Positions 24,473-33,707 of a DNA stretch of 48,818 bases are shown here, one piece after another. A model generated the notes under the pieces. The model was not told where the DNA came from. It worked only from the letters and a program-made list of their open reading frames with translations, and ran no database searches. This DNA is from Bacteroidota bacterium (GTDB taxonomy: Bacteria > Bacteroidota > Ignavibacteria > UBA10030), in the NCBI GenBank assembly GCA_026416125.1, contig JAOAFT010000016.1, forward strand, positions 1 to 48,818. The letters are read 5' to 3'. The position numbers and the translations under genes are program-made. The number at the start of each line of letters is the position of its first letter. Positions within the stretch are counted from its first letter, which is position 1.

Positions 24473-27339
24473 AACGGTTAATTTTCCCATATAGTGTACT
24501 AGTGCTTTTATTTCCTTTAATTGGAAGTGCTCAAACTACAGGAATATTGAAGGGAAAAGTAATTGATAAAGCAACGAAAGAACCACTTCCAAGTGTTAAT
24601 GTTGTTGTCAAAGGTACATACTATGGCGCATCAACCGATTTCGATGGAAACTACACAATTCAACGTATTAATCCTGGAGTGTATGTTGTCGAAGTAAAAT
24701 TGCTTGGCTATAAGGTCGTTCAGTTTCCAGCTGTGAAAATTGTAGAAGGCAAAACAACAGAATTGAATGTACAGCTAGAAGAAACAGCCCTTTCTCTAGG
24801 TCAAGAAATTGAAGTTGTAGGTGAGAAACCAATGTTCGATATCGAGGAAACTTCGAGTAAACGGACTATAGGAACAGAAGAACTCGAAGCGGCAGCAGTA
24901 AAAAATGTGCAAGAAGTTGTTGCTCTTCAGGTTGGCGTTGTTCAATCGGACGATCAAATCCATATCCGTGGTGGACGAAGCTATGAAACGGCGTACATTG
25001 TTGATGGGATTTCTGTACAAGATCCGCTCTCTGGTACAGGATTTGGCTTACAATTACCACCCGGCGCAATTCAAGAAGCTGAAGTAATAACAGGTGGATA
25101 TAATGCTGAGTATGGACAAGCAACTTCGGGGGTGATCAGTTTGACAACAAAGGAAGGAAGTGATTCCTTTAATGGCACCCTCGGCCATAAACGTGATCAC
25201 TTTTGGCTTAATACGAATAGTCGAACCAATTTTAATACTGACATTTACGATTTCATGTTCAGCGGTCCTGAAATTCTTACGCGGTACATTTTACCAAAAC
25301 TTGGCCTTGAAATTCCTGGGAAGATCAGTTTCTTCATCAATGGTAATGTAAATTTAACGGATGGGTACACTCGATGGGTAGAACGCATCAATGCAGATGG
25401 TATTCCAGATGGTTGGATTCTCAAGGCACCACGAGGATTGAAGTCAGCTATTATCAAACAATCATGGTTAGCACCACGCAGGAGTAATAATTGGTCTCTT
25501 TTTGGAAAGGTAACGTGGAAGATTACTCCTACAATCAAAGTATCGTACGCAGGAACGTATGCAATAATTGTGAATCAGAATACTCAATCTATTCGTACAA
25601 CACTCGAATATCAAGAACCGCAGCCAGGATATCAGTACCTCTACCAGCAAATTCCTGATAGTGCGAATACGTTTGCTCAAATTAACATGCAGCAAGCAGT
25701 TTCATTAACACACACGATAAGTCCAAAGACATTCTATGAAGTACGATTCAGTCGTTTTATTGCTCATCTCCGTGCAGATGCAAATGGTAGAGGGTGGGAA
25801 TACTACCAAGAACCAAAGGATGTAGTTACACACCCCATAGTGTATCGTCAGATCGGTGTCGATTCTATTCTCGTGATTCCAGGCGATGGATTTTACGACA
25901 TGGGGAGTCCTTCGATGTGGCGAGATCAGTATGTTGATGAGTACACTGTAAAGTTTGATCTTACGAGTAACATTACAGAGAAAAATAAGTTTAAAACAGG
26001 CTTCGAATGCCGATTTCAGTACCTTCAAATGGTTGATATTTACAAACCTTGGGTTCGTCCTCTTGGTTATGATAATGACATATACTCAGTACACCCTGCA
26101 ATCGGTGCAGTGTATGTACAAAATAGTCTTACGCATAGTGGAATGATTCTCAATATTGGTTTACGTTTTGATTACTGGATTCCTGGGAAGTACGTAGACG
26201 ATGCTATGCGGAATGAGCAAGAATCGCTGGTGAGTCCAGTCATTCGTCGAGAATACTTCAAGAGCACATATTCAATTTTTGGAGTGCGCTGGAAAGGAAG
26301 GCTCAGCCCACGACTAGCAATTGCCCATCCTGTTTCAGATAACCAAACACTGTTCTTTTCATATGGGCATTTTTCAAAGTTCCCTCGACCACAGTACGTT
26401 TACACCAAGCTCCTTCGGAGCAGTGCTCGTTCAACCTCACAAACAATTGGTAATCCAAATTTAAACCCTGAGACAACCGTTGCATACGAACTTGGATTGC
26501 GGAACCAAATTACCGAAAACGATGTGCTTAATATTACAGCATATTACAAAGATATTTTTGATTACGTCACCACTCGAACTGTCCAGCTCCCCGTAACAGG
26601 ATACTCAACGGGAACATACACAACGTACATCAACCAGGATTATACGCGTTCACGAGGTTTTGAGATTGAATATAAGAAACGAATTGGTTCGTGGTTTCGA
26701 GGATCTCTTTCACTTGCTTACTCAATTACAACTGGAAAAAGCTCATCTGCAGAAGAGGCTAAGTATAATATACTAAATAACCTTGAAGAAAATGTAAAAG
26801 AAAAATACACAAGTTGGGACCGTCCCTTTCAAGGATCTTTGAATTTAAACTTTCGGGTACAAAAAGGTCAACCGCTCTTTGGTTTTGGTGGAGGAGTACT
26901 TGACGATTACAATGTATTTATTCGCATGTTCTATCAATCGGGAAAACGATATACCCCACAGATTCTCATTGGGCACGATCCAAGCAATGGCAGACCAGTA
27001 TATTCAGATGATTACTCGAATCCCTATGGTAAGGTTGGTAAGGATGTCATGACAGTGAATGTGAACTTTGAGAAGTACTTCACGGTCGGACCAACAAAGC
27101 TGACAGTGTCACTCGAAATTACAAATCTATTCAATCGTGATAATGCGCAAATATTGAACCCTGTTACTGGGGATGCATATAAGCCAAAGAATCCAAATGG
27201 AAGTTGGACTGCAGTGCCATACAGCTGGAATGATCCAGGATATCCCGATACTCAAGCGCCAATTAGTCCATACCCATATAATCCTGCTCGCTTTATGGAG
27301 CCACGACATATAACACTTGGAGTAGCAGTTTCGTTTTAA
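24469..27339 (+). CDS. TonB-dependent outer-membrane receptor with carboxypeptidase-regulatory N-terminus
   Basis: A 956-aa outer-membrane receptor that imports a substrate using TonB energy. Order: signal peptide (1-21, cleaved before QTTG), a CarboxypepD_reg-like Ig domain (about 25-110: GKVIDKATKEPLPSVNVVVKG, STDFDGNYTI), plug (about 130-250: QIHIRGGRSYETAYIVDG, GYNAEYGQATSGVISLTTKEG), then a large beta-barrel ending HITLGVAVSF with the C-terminal Phe used by BAM. This SusC-like layout without a SusD next to it is common in the FCB group. The substrate cannot be told from sequence. It is coupled to the lipoprotein upstream and 2 nt from the PorV-like gene downstream. Confidence 0.92.
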   Translation: MKRLIFPYSVLVLLFPLIGSAQTTGILKGKVIDKATKEPLPSVNVVVKGTYYGASTDFDGNYTIQRINPGVYVVEVKLLGYKVVQFPAVKIVEGKTTELNVQLEETALSLGQEIEVVGEKPMFDIEETSSKRTIGTEELEAAAVKNVQEVVALQVGVVQSDDQIHIRGGRSYETAYIVDGISVQDPLSGTGFGLQLPPGAIQEAEVITGGYNAEYGQATSGVISLTTKEGSDSFNGTLGHKRDHFWLNTNSRTNFNTDIYDFMFSGPEILTRYILPKLGLEIPGKISFFINGNVNLTDGYTRWVERINADGIPDGWILKAPRGLKSAIIKQSWLAPRRSNNWSLFGKVTWKITPTIKVSYAGTYAIIVNQNTQSIRTTLEYQEPQPGYQYLYQQIPDSANTFAQINMQQAVSLTHTISPKTFYEVRFSRFIAHLRADANGRGWEYYQEPKDVVTHPIVYRQIGVDSILVIPGDGFYDMGSPSMWRDQYVDEYTVKFDLTSNITEKNKFKTGFECRFQYLQMVDIYKPWVRPLGYDNDIYSVHPAIGAVYVQNSLTHSGMILNIGLRFDYWIPGKYVDDAMRNEQESLVSPVIRREYFKSTYSIFGVRWKGRLSPRLAIAHPVSDNQTLFFSYGHFSKFPRPQYVYTKLLRSSARSTSQTIGNPNLNPETTVAYELGLRNQITENDVLNITAYYKDIFDYVTTRTVQLPVTGYSTGTYTTYINQDYTRSRGFEIEYKKRIGSWFRGSLSLAYSITTGKSSSAEEAKYNILNNLEENVKEKYTSWDRPFQGSLNLNFRVQKGQPLFGFGGGVLDDYNVFIRMFYQSGKRYTPQILIGHDPSNGRPVYSDDYSNPYGKVGKDVMTVNVNFEKYFTVGPTKLTVSLEITNLFNRDNAQILNPVTGDAYKPKNPNGSWTAVPYSWNDPGYPDTQAPISPYPYNPARFMEPRHITLGVAVSF

Positions 27340-27341
27340 CG

Positions 27342-28352
27342 ATGAAAATAGTGTTTCGAAATATGTTCTTAATTGTTTTTACTGCACAAGTTGCTTTATC
27401 CCAGTTGTTGCCCAACCTAGGCGGACAACGTGTTGGTATATCATCGCTTCAATTTTTAAAGATAGGTGTTGGTGCTCGTGGTACAGGTATGGGGGAAGCA
27501 ACTGTTGCTGTGGCAACAGGTGCCTCGGCATTATTTTGGAATCCAGCTGGTATTGCAACTACACCAGAGAATGAAGTCCTTGCAGCGTACAGTGCCTATG
27601 TCGTTGATCTTCACCACCAGTTCTTTGGAATAACGTATCACCTTTCTATTGATGATGTTGTTGGAATATCATGTCTTTCATTGCAAACAGACGATATGCC
27701 GGTTACGACTGAAACACGGCCGTTTGGTACTGGTGAATATTTTAGGTACAGTGATCTTGCTGTTGGGATTACGTACGCACGAAAAATGACAACCCAATTT
27801 AATTTTGGTATAACTCTTAAGTATGCTGAAGAGAACTTAGCATCGTTAAAAATTCAGACACTGCTCTTCGACTTGGGAACGTATTACCACACAGGTGTTG
27901 GTTCACTTAGAATTGGTGTGGCTATGACAAACTTTGGATCCGATGTTGCTCCAAAGGGAACAGTAACGTTGTTTGACGGGACAACCACTAGCTCATTCCA
28001 ATCATTCTCACCACCAACAATGTTTAAAGTTGGTGTTGCATATGATGTGTTCACAATAAATGAACATATACTAACAGTAGCACTACAATTGAATCACCCG
28101 AATGACAATGCAGAACATTTACGGTGTGGTGTAGAATACAATTGGAATTCCTGGTTATATGCACGTGTAGGTTTGAAACGAACAATTGGAACCTCGTTGC
28201 TTTCAAAGGATCAAACTGGTGCTGAGAACTACTCTTTTGGGCTCGGAATTCGAATACCAATGACCTTAACAGTACTAACGTTTGACTATTCGTATACCGA
28301 CTATAACTTATTAGGGAATATACATCGAATTTCGTGTGGGTTTACGTACTAA
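27342..28352 (+). CDS. PorV/PorQ-family outer-membrane beta-barrel protein
   Basis: A 336-aa outer-membrane protein of the PorV/PorQ (UPF0164-like) family, FadL-like barrels that in T9SS organisms shuttle cargo from the translocon or associate with secreted proteins. Seen: signal peptide (1-20), the family N-terminus FLKIGVGARGTGMGEATVA (about 34-52) with ALFWNPAGIA (about 63-72), alternating beta-strands, and a terminal aromatic residue (GFTY). It starts 2 nt after the receptor stop, and its TAA shares one base with the next ATG (TAATG). The context suggests it serves the receptor and lipoprotein products as a dedicated surface assembly partner. Confidence 0.85.
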   Translation: MKIVFRNMFLIVFTAQVALSQLLPNLGGQRVGISSLQFLKIGVGARGTGMGEATVAVATGASALFWNPAGIATTPENEVLAAYSAYVVDLHHQFFGITYHLSIDDVVGISCLSLQTDDMPVTTETRPFGTGEYFRYSDLAVGITYARKMTTQFNFGITLKYAEENLASLKIQTLLFDLGTYYHTGVGSLRIGVAMTNFGSDVAPKGTVTLFDGTTTSSFQSFSPPTMFKVGVAYDVFTINEHILTVALQLNHPNDNAEHLRCGVEYNWNSWLYARVGLKRTIGTSLLSKDQTGAENYSFGLGIRIPMTLTVLTFDYSYTDYNLLGNIHRISCGFTY

Positions 28353-29434
28353 TGAAAAACTTTATTATTCTTCTTTCAGTCTGTATTGTTTTCATCATAA
28401 TCATTGGATGTGATGAGAAATATCCACTTGACACGGTCACATCACTTGCTAAACAAACGTACGTTGTTGGTGATACGACATACTTAGAAATAGTACCGCC
28501 ATTCATGGGCTTTAGGTCCCCATCGGTACTCTATGTTGGTAAGGATAATTTACTATACATTGCTGATTCGAATCGCATTGTTATGATGAACTTTGCCGGT
28601 ACAGTAATGGGTGAACGTGCCATAGATAATCCTTCTGCAATCGCACAAGATTGGACGCTTGATCTCCTTGTTGCTGGTACGGTTTCACAACAAACCTCGA
28701 CCGGTGTACGTACCATCGCTGCATTATTCCGAATTCACTTGGTAGATTCTCTCAGCAATGTGTACCACGATCTATCCCGTGCTCGGATTGACACAGTGTG
28801 GAAAGAAATAACAAGGCCAAATCGTCGATTCGTTGGTATTGGTACAATGCCTGATAATACGTACCTCGTTGCACGTACTGGTCCAGACAACAGTAGTCCT
28901 ATTGACCCTGATACACGTGTAATGCGTTTTTCAAAGAATGATAAATACATAACACCTGTTACAGATTTGGCAACGGGAGTTGGGAATGGAATTCAATTTA
29001 TTAACCAACTAACAACACTCATTACATTCCCTAATTCTCGGAATTTTCTCCTTGCGCAACAACAAGTAGGTGTTGCCTATGCTGTGCTCTGGCTTGTCTA
29101 TAAACAATCAGAAGAATTTGAAGGCTGGCAACCACGTTTTGATCCAACAAATCCAACTTCGATGAGTGTTGATTTTATTCGCCCATATCGATACGTACTA
29201 CCTAAAGGACTTGCAATTGACGATAGGAGACTTGATATTTTCATCGCTGATGCTGGACTCGATAGTATTGTAAAATTCAACAGTCGAGGACAGTTTAAGA
29301 AAGAGTCATTTGGCCCTTACAAAGTAGGTCACCCTTTTCATCCTACAGGTGTAGCATTCTTCGATAAAACACTCTATGTTTCAGATAAATCCCAACGATG
29401 CATCTTTCGTTTTAAACTCTCAACTGATTTTTAA
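28352..29434 (+). CDS. NHL/6-bladed beta-propeller lipoprotein
   Basis: A 360-aa lipoprotein: signal MKNFIILLSVCIVFIIIIGC with Cys20, then repeated beta-propeller blades. NHL-like phrases include SPSVLYVGKDNLLYIADSNRI (kept short here as LLYIADSNRI), GLAIDDRRLDIFIADAGLDS and HPTGVAFFDKTLYVSDKSQR. Such propellers bind proteins or ligands and are frequent surface lipoproteins in this group. I take the ATG at 28352, which overlaps the PorV-like stop by 1 nt; an upstream in-frame GTG/TTG extension is less likely because it breaks the lipoprotein signal. It ends the surface cluster, and 189 nt without a gene follow. Confidence 0.8.
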   Translation: MKNFIILLSVCIVFIIIIGCDEKYPLDTVTSLAKQTYVVGDTTYLEIVPPFMGFRSPSVLYVGKDNLLYIADSNRIVMMNFAGTVMGERAIDNPSAIAQDWTLDLLVAGTVSQQTSTGVRTIAALFRIHLVDSLSNVYHDLSRARIDTVWKEITRPNRRFVGIGTMPDNTYLVARTGPDNSSPIDPDTRVMRFSKNDKYITPVTDLATGVGNGIQFINQLTTLITFPNSRNFLLAQQQVGVAYAVLWLVYKQSEEFEGWQPRFDPTNPTSMSVDFIRPYRYVLPKGLAIDDRRLDIFIADAGLDSIVKFNSRGQFKKESFGPYKVGHPFHPTGVAFFDKTLYVSDKSQRCIFRFKLSTDF

Positions 29435-29571
29435 CGAACACCCGTTTGTTTCCCTTTAATTTTAAATTGTGAACAGTATGAACGTTGCTGGCAATGTTAT
29501 TTAGGTAGTCTTTGAAGTGGTTATAACAATAAAAGACTGAGTATTGAAGGATTCGTAAATGATTGGTACAT

Positions 29572-29596
29572 TATACTTACAATTCACACGCGTGTG
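29572..29596 (+). promoter_or_regulatory. Candidate -10 box and 12-bp palindromic operator before kduD
   Basis: TATACT at 29572-29577 is followed 7 nt later by the perfect palindrome CACACGCGTGTG at 29585-29596, where transcription would begin. No good -35 is visible. A central-CG palindrome is typical of LacI- and GntR-type operators and would fit control of a sugar-acid gene. The palindrome is visible; the operator role is inferred. Confidence 0.4.
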
Positions 29597-29623
29597 TAAA
29601 ACAATTGAATGGAGGATGTAGGA

Positions 29624-30379
29624 ATGATGAATTTATTCGATTTAAGCGGGAAAGCAGCAATCGTCACAGGTGCGAGTACGGGACTTGGCCAGGGTATGGC
29701 ACTTGGGTTAGCAGAGGCTGGAGCAGATCTCGTGTTGGTCGACTATGTATCAAGCGACGAAACAGCTGAAGAGATAAGAAAGCTTGGTCGGAAAGCTGTA
29801 GTCGTTGTGGCTAATCTAATGACGATCGATCCTATTCCATCAATTATCGAAAAGACTATAAGCGAATTTGGGAAGGTTGATATTCTCGTTAACAATGCTG
29901 GCATCATACGAAGAACACCAGCGATAGATTTCAGTGAGAAAGATTGGGATGAAGTTATGGCTATCAATGCGAAAACGGTGTTCTTTTTTGCTCAAGCTGC
30001 AGCTCGCGATATGATGAAGCGAAAATATGGAAAAATTATTAACATTGCATCGCTCCTTGCATTTCAGGGTGGTATTCTTGTTCCCTCGTACGCTGCAAGC
30101 AAAGGAGCTGTAGCACAAATTACGAAAGCTATGGCAAATGAATGGGCAGTACACGGATTGAACATTAATGCTATTGCACCTGGATACATGGCGACGAACA
30201 ATACAAAAGCACTGCGTGATGATCCTGTTCGATCGAAAGCGATTCTCGATCGAATCCCTGCCGGTCGTTGGGGACTTCCGAGTGATTTAAAAGGTGCAGC
30301 TATCTTCCTTGCTTCTGCAGCATCGGATTATGTGAATGGACACGTCCTCGTTGTAGATGGGGGGTGGTTAGCAAGATAA
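29624..30379 (+). CDS. kduD: 2-deoxy-D-gluconate 3-dehydrogenase (KduD-type SDR)
   Basis: NAD(P)-dependent short-chain dehydrogenase that reduces 5-keto-4-deoxyuronate-derived 2,5-diketo-3-deoxygluconate in pectin/uronate breakdown. The 251-aa protein closely follows E. coli KduD in the C-terminal third (ANEWAVHGLNINAIAPGYMA, DRIPAGRWGLPSDL, ASDYVNGHVLVVDGGWLAR). Rossmann motif TGASTGLG at 15-22, NNAG at 90-93, and the catalytic S143, Y156, K160 are intact. GGAGG lies 8 nt before the ATG at 29624; the ATG at 29609 would overlap it. No kduI, kdgK or lyase gene is next to it, so it is isolated from a uronate pathway here. Confidence 0.93.
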   Translation: MMNLFDLSGKAAIVTGASTGLGQGMALGLAEAGADLVLVDYVSSDETAEEIRKLGRKAVVVVANLMTIDPIPSIIEKTISEFGKVDILVNNAGIIRRTPAIDFSEKDWDEVMAINAKTVFFFAQAAARDMMKRKYGKIINIASLLAFQGGILVPSYAASKGAVAQITKAMANEWAVHGLNINAIAPGYMATNNTKALRDDPVRSKAILDRIPAGRWGLPSDLKGAAIFLASAASDYVNGHVLVVDGGWLAR

Positions 30380-30396
30380 CTACCTATGATTATAAT
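30368..30396 (+). promoter_or_regulatory. Candidate promoter for sua5
   Basis: TTAGCA at 30368-30373 and a perfect TATAAT at 30391-30396 are 17 nt apart, overlapping the end of kduD. The leader to the ATG at 30450 would be about 47 nt. Confidence 0.5.
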
Positions 30397-30449
30397 GTAA
30401 AAATCAAGGGTTCTTGTGGGTATGTGAGAGCCTACATTGTATACGAGCA

Positions 30450-31466
30450 ATGAGCATCAAGACAAAAATACTTTCAGTTAATGAACAATTTGAAGAAGCA
30501 CTTCACGATGCACTCGTAATTTTACGAGGTGGTGGAATTATAGCTTTCCCAACAGAAACCGTCTATGGATTAGGCGCTGATGCACTAAATACTTCTGCTG
30601 TGAAACGAGTGTACGAAGTAAAGGGACGTCCATCTAATAATCCACTTATTGTTCATATAGCATCGATTAGTGATGGTGTGATCTTTAGTAAAAATCTTCC
30701 ACCGGTTGCCTATAAGCTTGCTGAGTACTTTTGGCCAGGTCCACTCACGTTGATTGTTGAAGCAAACGATAAAGTCCCACGTGTCGTCACTGGTGGGTTA
30801 GACACTGTTGCACTACGAGTCCCTAAGCAGGAGTTTACACTCACTGTACTTCGTGAATTTGGAAGTGGAATTGTTGGACCAAGTGCAAATATATCAGGTC
30901 GACCAAGTCCTACGCTCGCTGCACATGTATTGCAAGATTTTGATGGGAAAATCGATCTAATACTCGATGCAGGTCCAACTCATGTTGGTGTCGAATCTAC
31001 TGTTCTCGATATAACACAGAAACCACCTGTCATTCTTCGCCTTGGTGGTCTTGCGCGGTCAGAGCTTGAATCTGTTGTAGGTCCAGTGCGAATTGCTCAA
31101 AAGGGAGAACATACTCAACGTCGTTCACCAGGCACGCAATATCGTCACTATGCACCACGTGCTGCTGTTTATTTGGTCGATGAAGGCAATGTTGAAGAGC
31201 TAGAGTATTGCTTTCATGAACAACAACGACGTGGGAAAAAACTAACCATCATTACACATTCTGATGTATTCGAAGGGAAGCGTTATTGCTCGATGCATTA
31301 TCATTTGTCCAATGATCTTAGGATGTATGCACGCAATTTATTTAGCATTCTCCGAAGTGCTGATAATGAAGGGTGTGATGTAGTACTTGTTGAAAGTGTC
31401 CGTTCAGAAGAGGGAATTGGTGCAGCGATTATGGATCGGTTACGTCGAGCTGCAGGAAACGAATAA
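30450..31466 (+). CDS. sua5: L-threonylcarbamoyladenylate synthase (Sua5 type)
   Basis: Makes threonylcarbamoyl-AMP from threonine, bicarbonate and ATP, the first step of the universal t6A37 tRNA modification. The 338-aa protein is the long Sua5 form: YrdC domain at about 20-205 ([45 protein letters not shown]) and a C-terminal Sua5 domain (about 240-338), joined by the linker [13 protein letters not shown] that closes the active site. ATG 30450 is chosen since the longer in-frame extension lacks homology; Shine-Dalgarno is weak. It is followed by purE after 31 nt. Confidence 0.95.
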   Translation: MSIKTKILSVNEQFEEALHDALVILRGGGIIAFPTETVYGLGADALNTSAVKRVYEVKGRPSNNPLIVHIASISDGVIFSKNLPPVAYKLAEYFWPGPLTLIVEANDKVPRVVTGGLDTVALRVPKQEFTLTVLREFGSGIVGPSANISGRPSPTLAAHVLQDFDGKIDLILDAGPTHVGVESTVLDITQKPPVILRLGGLARSELESVVGPVRIAQKGEHTQRRSPGTQYRHYAPRAAVYLVDEGNVEELEYCFHEQQRRGKKLTIITHSDVFEGKRYCSMHYHLSNDLRMYARNLFSILRSADNEGCDVVLVESVRSEEGIGAAIMDRLRRAAGNE

Positions 31467-31497
31467 CATTAACATAAAAATACGAAAGGAGTATGCA

Positions 31498-31974
31498 ATG
31501 ACACAAACTAAAGTCGCTATTCTCATGGGAAGTTCATCAGATATGGAAACAATGGAACCTGCGCGTCAGATGCTCAAGGAATTTGGTGTTGAATGTGAAG
31601 TAAAAGTGCTCTCAGCACACCGAACACCAGATCAGGCAATTCAATATGCCAAAGAAGCAAAAGAACGTGGCATACGCGTACTCATTGCGGGTGCAGGAGG
31701 TTCTGCTCACCTTCCGGGTGTACTTGCAGCAGTCTCTCTTCTTCCTGTCATTGGTGTACCAATCAAGTCAAAGGCTCTCAATGGTCTTGATTCGCTTCTC
31801 TCGATTGTGCAAATGCCAGCAGGGATACCGGTAGCAACTGTAGCGATTGATGGTGCTGCGAATGCAGCGCTACTTGCAATACAAATGCTCGCTCTCCAAG
31901 ACGAGTCCCTTTTTGAAAAACTTCAACAGTACAGGAAGAAACTACAAGAGAAAGTTCTCCAGGCAAACCAGTAA
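31498..31974 (+). CDS. purE: N5-carboxyaminoimidazole ribonucleotide mutase PurE
   Basis: Converts N5-CAIR to CAIR in de novo purine synthesis. The 158-aa length is typical of class I PurE. Seen: [10 protein letters not shown] (10-19), SAHRTP (39-44, with catalytic His41), [15 protein letters not shown] (about 66-80) and [25 protein letters not shown] lies 8 nt before the ATG; a longer in-frame extension into sua5 is rejected. No purK is next to it. A strong terminator follows. Confidence 0.97.
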   Translation: MTQTKVAILMGSSSDMETMEPARQMLKEFGVECEVKVLSAHRTPDQAIQYAKEAKERGIRVLIAGAGGSAHLPGVLAAVSLLPVIGVPIKSKALNGLDSLLSIVQMPAGIPVATVAIDGAANAALLAIQMLALQDESLFEKLQQYRKKLQEKVLQANQ

Positions 31975-31997
31975 ATTTCTTATGAAATTATAGATTC

Positions 31998-32053
31998 AAT
32001 AAACCTGTATGATCATCACCTTGAGATAGGTTATACAGGTTTATTCCTTTTTA
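31998..32053 (+). terminator. Rho-independent terminator after purE
   Basis: A perfect 13-bp stem (AATAAACCTGTAT at 31998-32010 with ATACAGGTTTATT at 32033-32045) is followed by CCTTTTTAAC. The 22-nt loop contains a smaller ACCT/AGGT pairing, so the element could fold as a branched hairpin. Confidence 0.8.
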
Positions 32054-32061
32054 ACTCTTTA

Positions 32062-33639
32062 ATGAAGAATACGATGAAACAGTCTTTATTTTATTTAATT
32101 TTTACTTTCTTTATTCCACTGTATGTCTATGCTGGACCAGATTCCATCATAGTAAATGGGAAACGGAATGGTGCTGTTGTACTTCAAGGGCAAATGCTCG
32201 AATGGAAAATCTATCTTAGTACACCTGGTGAAACGGTTGAAAATGAAGTATGGATAGATATTAATACCAATGGTGTTGTTGATCAAGGAGTTGATATTCG
32301 ATGGGCACGTTTTACTGAAACAGATGGTATCACATCATCTAGTGGTCCAGGTGATTTCGACGGCATAGCAAACGGAATAATTACTACTGGTTTTAAAATC
32401 GGTTTAGCACCTACTTCATACATTTTTATATCGTCAGGGAGTGGAAAGACGGTTACAGCGACATTCTCGTTTGTTGAAGTGCAAACGTATACATTTACCA
32501 TTCGTGGAACAGTCCGGTATTGGAATGGTAAGCCTGCCCCTAATGTACTTGTTGTTGCAGATGCAAAAGATGACAATGCTGTTGATGTTTTTCACTGGAG
32601 CGCTCTCACAGACAATAGTGGAAATTACACAATACGGTTACATGAACCGCTCGGAACAATATGGCATATCGAGCCCCAAGCCTGGAACGGATCATTCATG
32701 CCACAACCAAAAAGATTTGAGGTTGTTGGAACATCGAGCAACGAAAACATTAACTTTGTTCTTGTAGCTCCAAAGCTAATTATTGGTACAGTGAAAAATA
32801 GTACTGGTGAGCCATTGAGCAATGTTCGAGTTGAAGCTAAACAGCCATACCAAGCACCAATAGAAGAGACCTATACTGATCGTAATGGAAAATACGAGCT
32901 TTGTGTACAAGAAGGGAAGTATTTTGTAACCTTCAAGAAAGAAGGATACGTTATTACAACATACAATCAAAAATATGTTGAATGGCGAGGAGATACAGTT
33001 GTTGTGACACAAGCGGTTGATACAATTAAAAATATTGATGCCATTCTTATTCGTGGTGGTGTGATTACTGGCTCCATAAGAGGTGGGACATGCGAAGGAA
33101 TTAGTGCTTTTATTGGTTCACCATCTGGCCAGCCCTTTGCGTGGATATATCCGAGTACTCAGACAAGCTATATTTTTATGGTACCACCTGGAACATACTA
33201 TATTCTTTTCTGGGATAATGAGACGCAGTCTGGAATATGGTACAATCAAGTAAAAGATGGAACTGTAGCAGCATTTCCACACCCTATAACTGTTGGAGAT
33301 TATCCAGATACTGTACGAAATATTAATGTCGATTTTAGCATTACAGCAATTGAAGACAGAGGTCGTACCCCTCAGGATTTTATACTATTTCAAAACTATC
33401 CAAATCCATTTAATCCCTCAACGGTTATTGAATTTATTCTTCCGGTATCGTCGCATGCAACTGTTACAATTACCAATGTTCTCGGTCAAAAAGTTGAAAC
33501 ATTGTACAATGGTATTGTAATTGGTGGAAATCGTTATAGGATTTCATTCGATGGCGAAACGTACCCAAGTGGTGTATACTTTGCAAAGCTTGAATATAGG
33601 GGAAACGTTTTTGTTCGAAAGCTCCTCTTGATAAAGTGA
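32062..33639 (+). CDS. Secreted carboxypeptidase-regulatory-repeat protein with T9SS sorting domain
   Basis: A 525-aa exported protein. Signal peptide at 1-24 (ending YVYAG); ATG 32074 is an alternative start. A calcium-loop-like WIDINTNGVVDQG near 61-73 is followed by two clear CarboxypepD_reg-like Ig repeats (about 145-235 and 237-325: FTIRGTVRYWNGKPAPNVLV; IIGTVKNSTGEPLSNVRVEA) and a shorter third beta-sandwich. The C-terminus (about 447-525) is a T9SS type A sorting domain with QNYPNPFNPST, TNVLGQKVE and SGVYFAKLEY. Likely a surface adhesin or scaffold; no enzyme motif was seen. It stands alone between the purE terminator and the convergent minus-strand genes. Confidence 0.85.
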   Translation: MKNTMKQSLFYLIFTFFIPLYVYAGPDSIIVNGKRNGAVVLQGQMLEWKIYLSTPGETVENEVWIDINTNGVVDQGVDIRWARFTETDGITSSSGPGDFDGIANGIITTGFKIGLAPTSYIFISSGSGKTVTATFSFVEVQTYTFTIRGTVRYWNGKPAPNVLVVADAKDDNAVDVFHWSALTDNSGNYTIRLHEPLGTIWHIEPQAWNGSFMPQPKRFEVVGTSSNENINFVLVAPKLIIGTVKNSTGEPLSNVRVEAKQPYQAPIEETYTDRNGKYELCVQEGKYFVTFKKEGYVITTYNQKYVEWRGDTVVVTQAVDTIKNIDAILIRGGVITGSIRGGTCEGISAFIGSPSGQPFAWIYPSTQTSYIFMVPPGTYYILFWDNETQSGIWYNQVKDGTVAAFPHPITVGDYPDTVRNINVDFSITAIEDRGRTPQDFILFQNYPNPFNPSTVIEFILPVSSHATVTITNVLGQKVETLYNGIVIGGNRYRISFDGETYPSGVYFAKLEYRGNVFVRKLLLIK

Positions 33640-33707
33640 TGAAATTGATAAATTGCTTAAGTACAACTCAAGAAGAGAAGGGTGGGCACTTTACTATTTG
33701 TATTTCA

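Noticed and set aside
32033-32060. Promoter for the T9SS gene at 32062 from TATACA in the purE terminator
   Set aside because: TATACA is part of the stem and no -35 lies at proper spacing.
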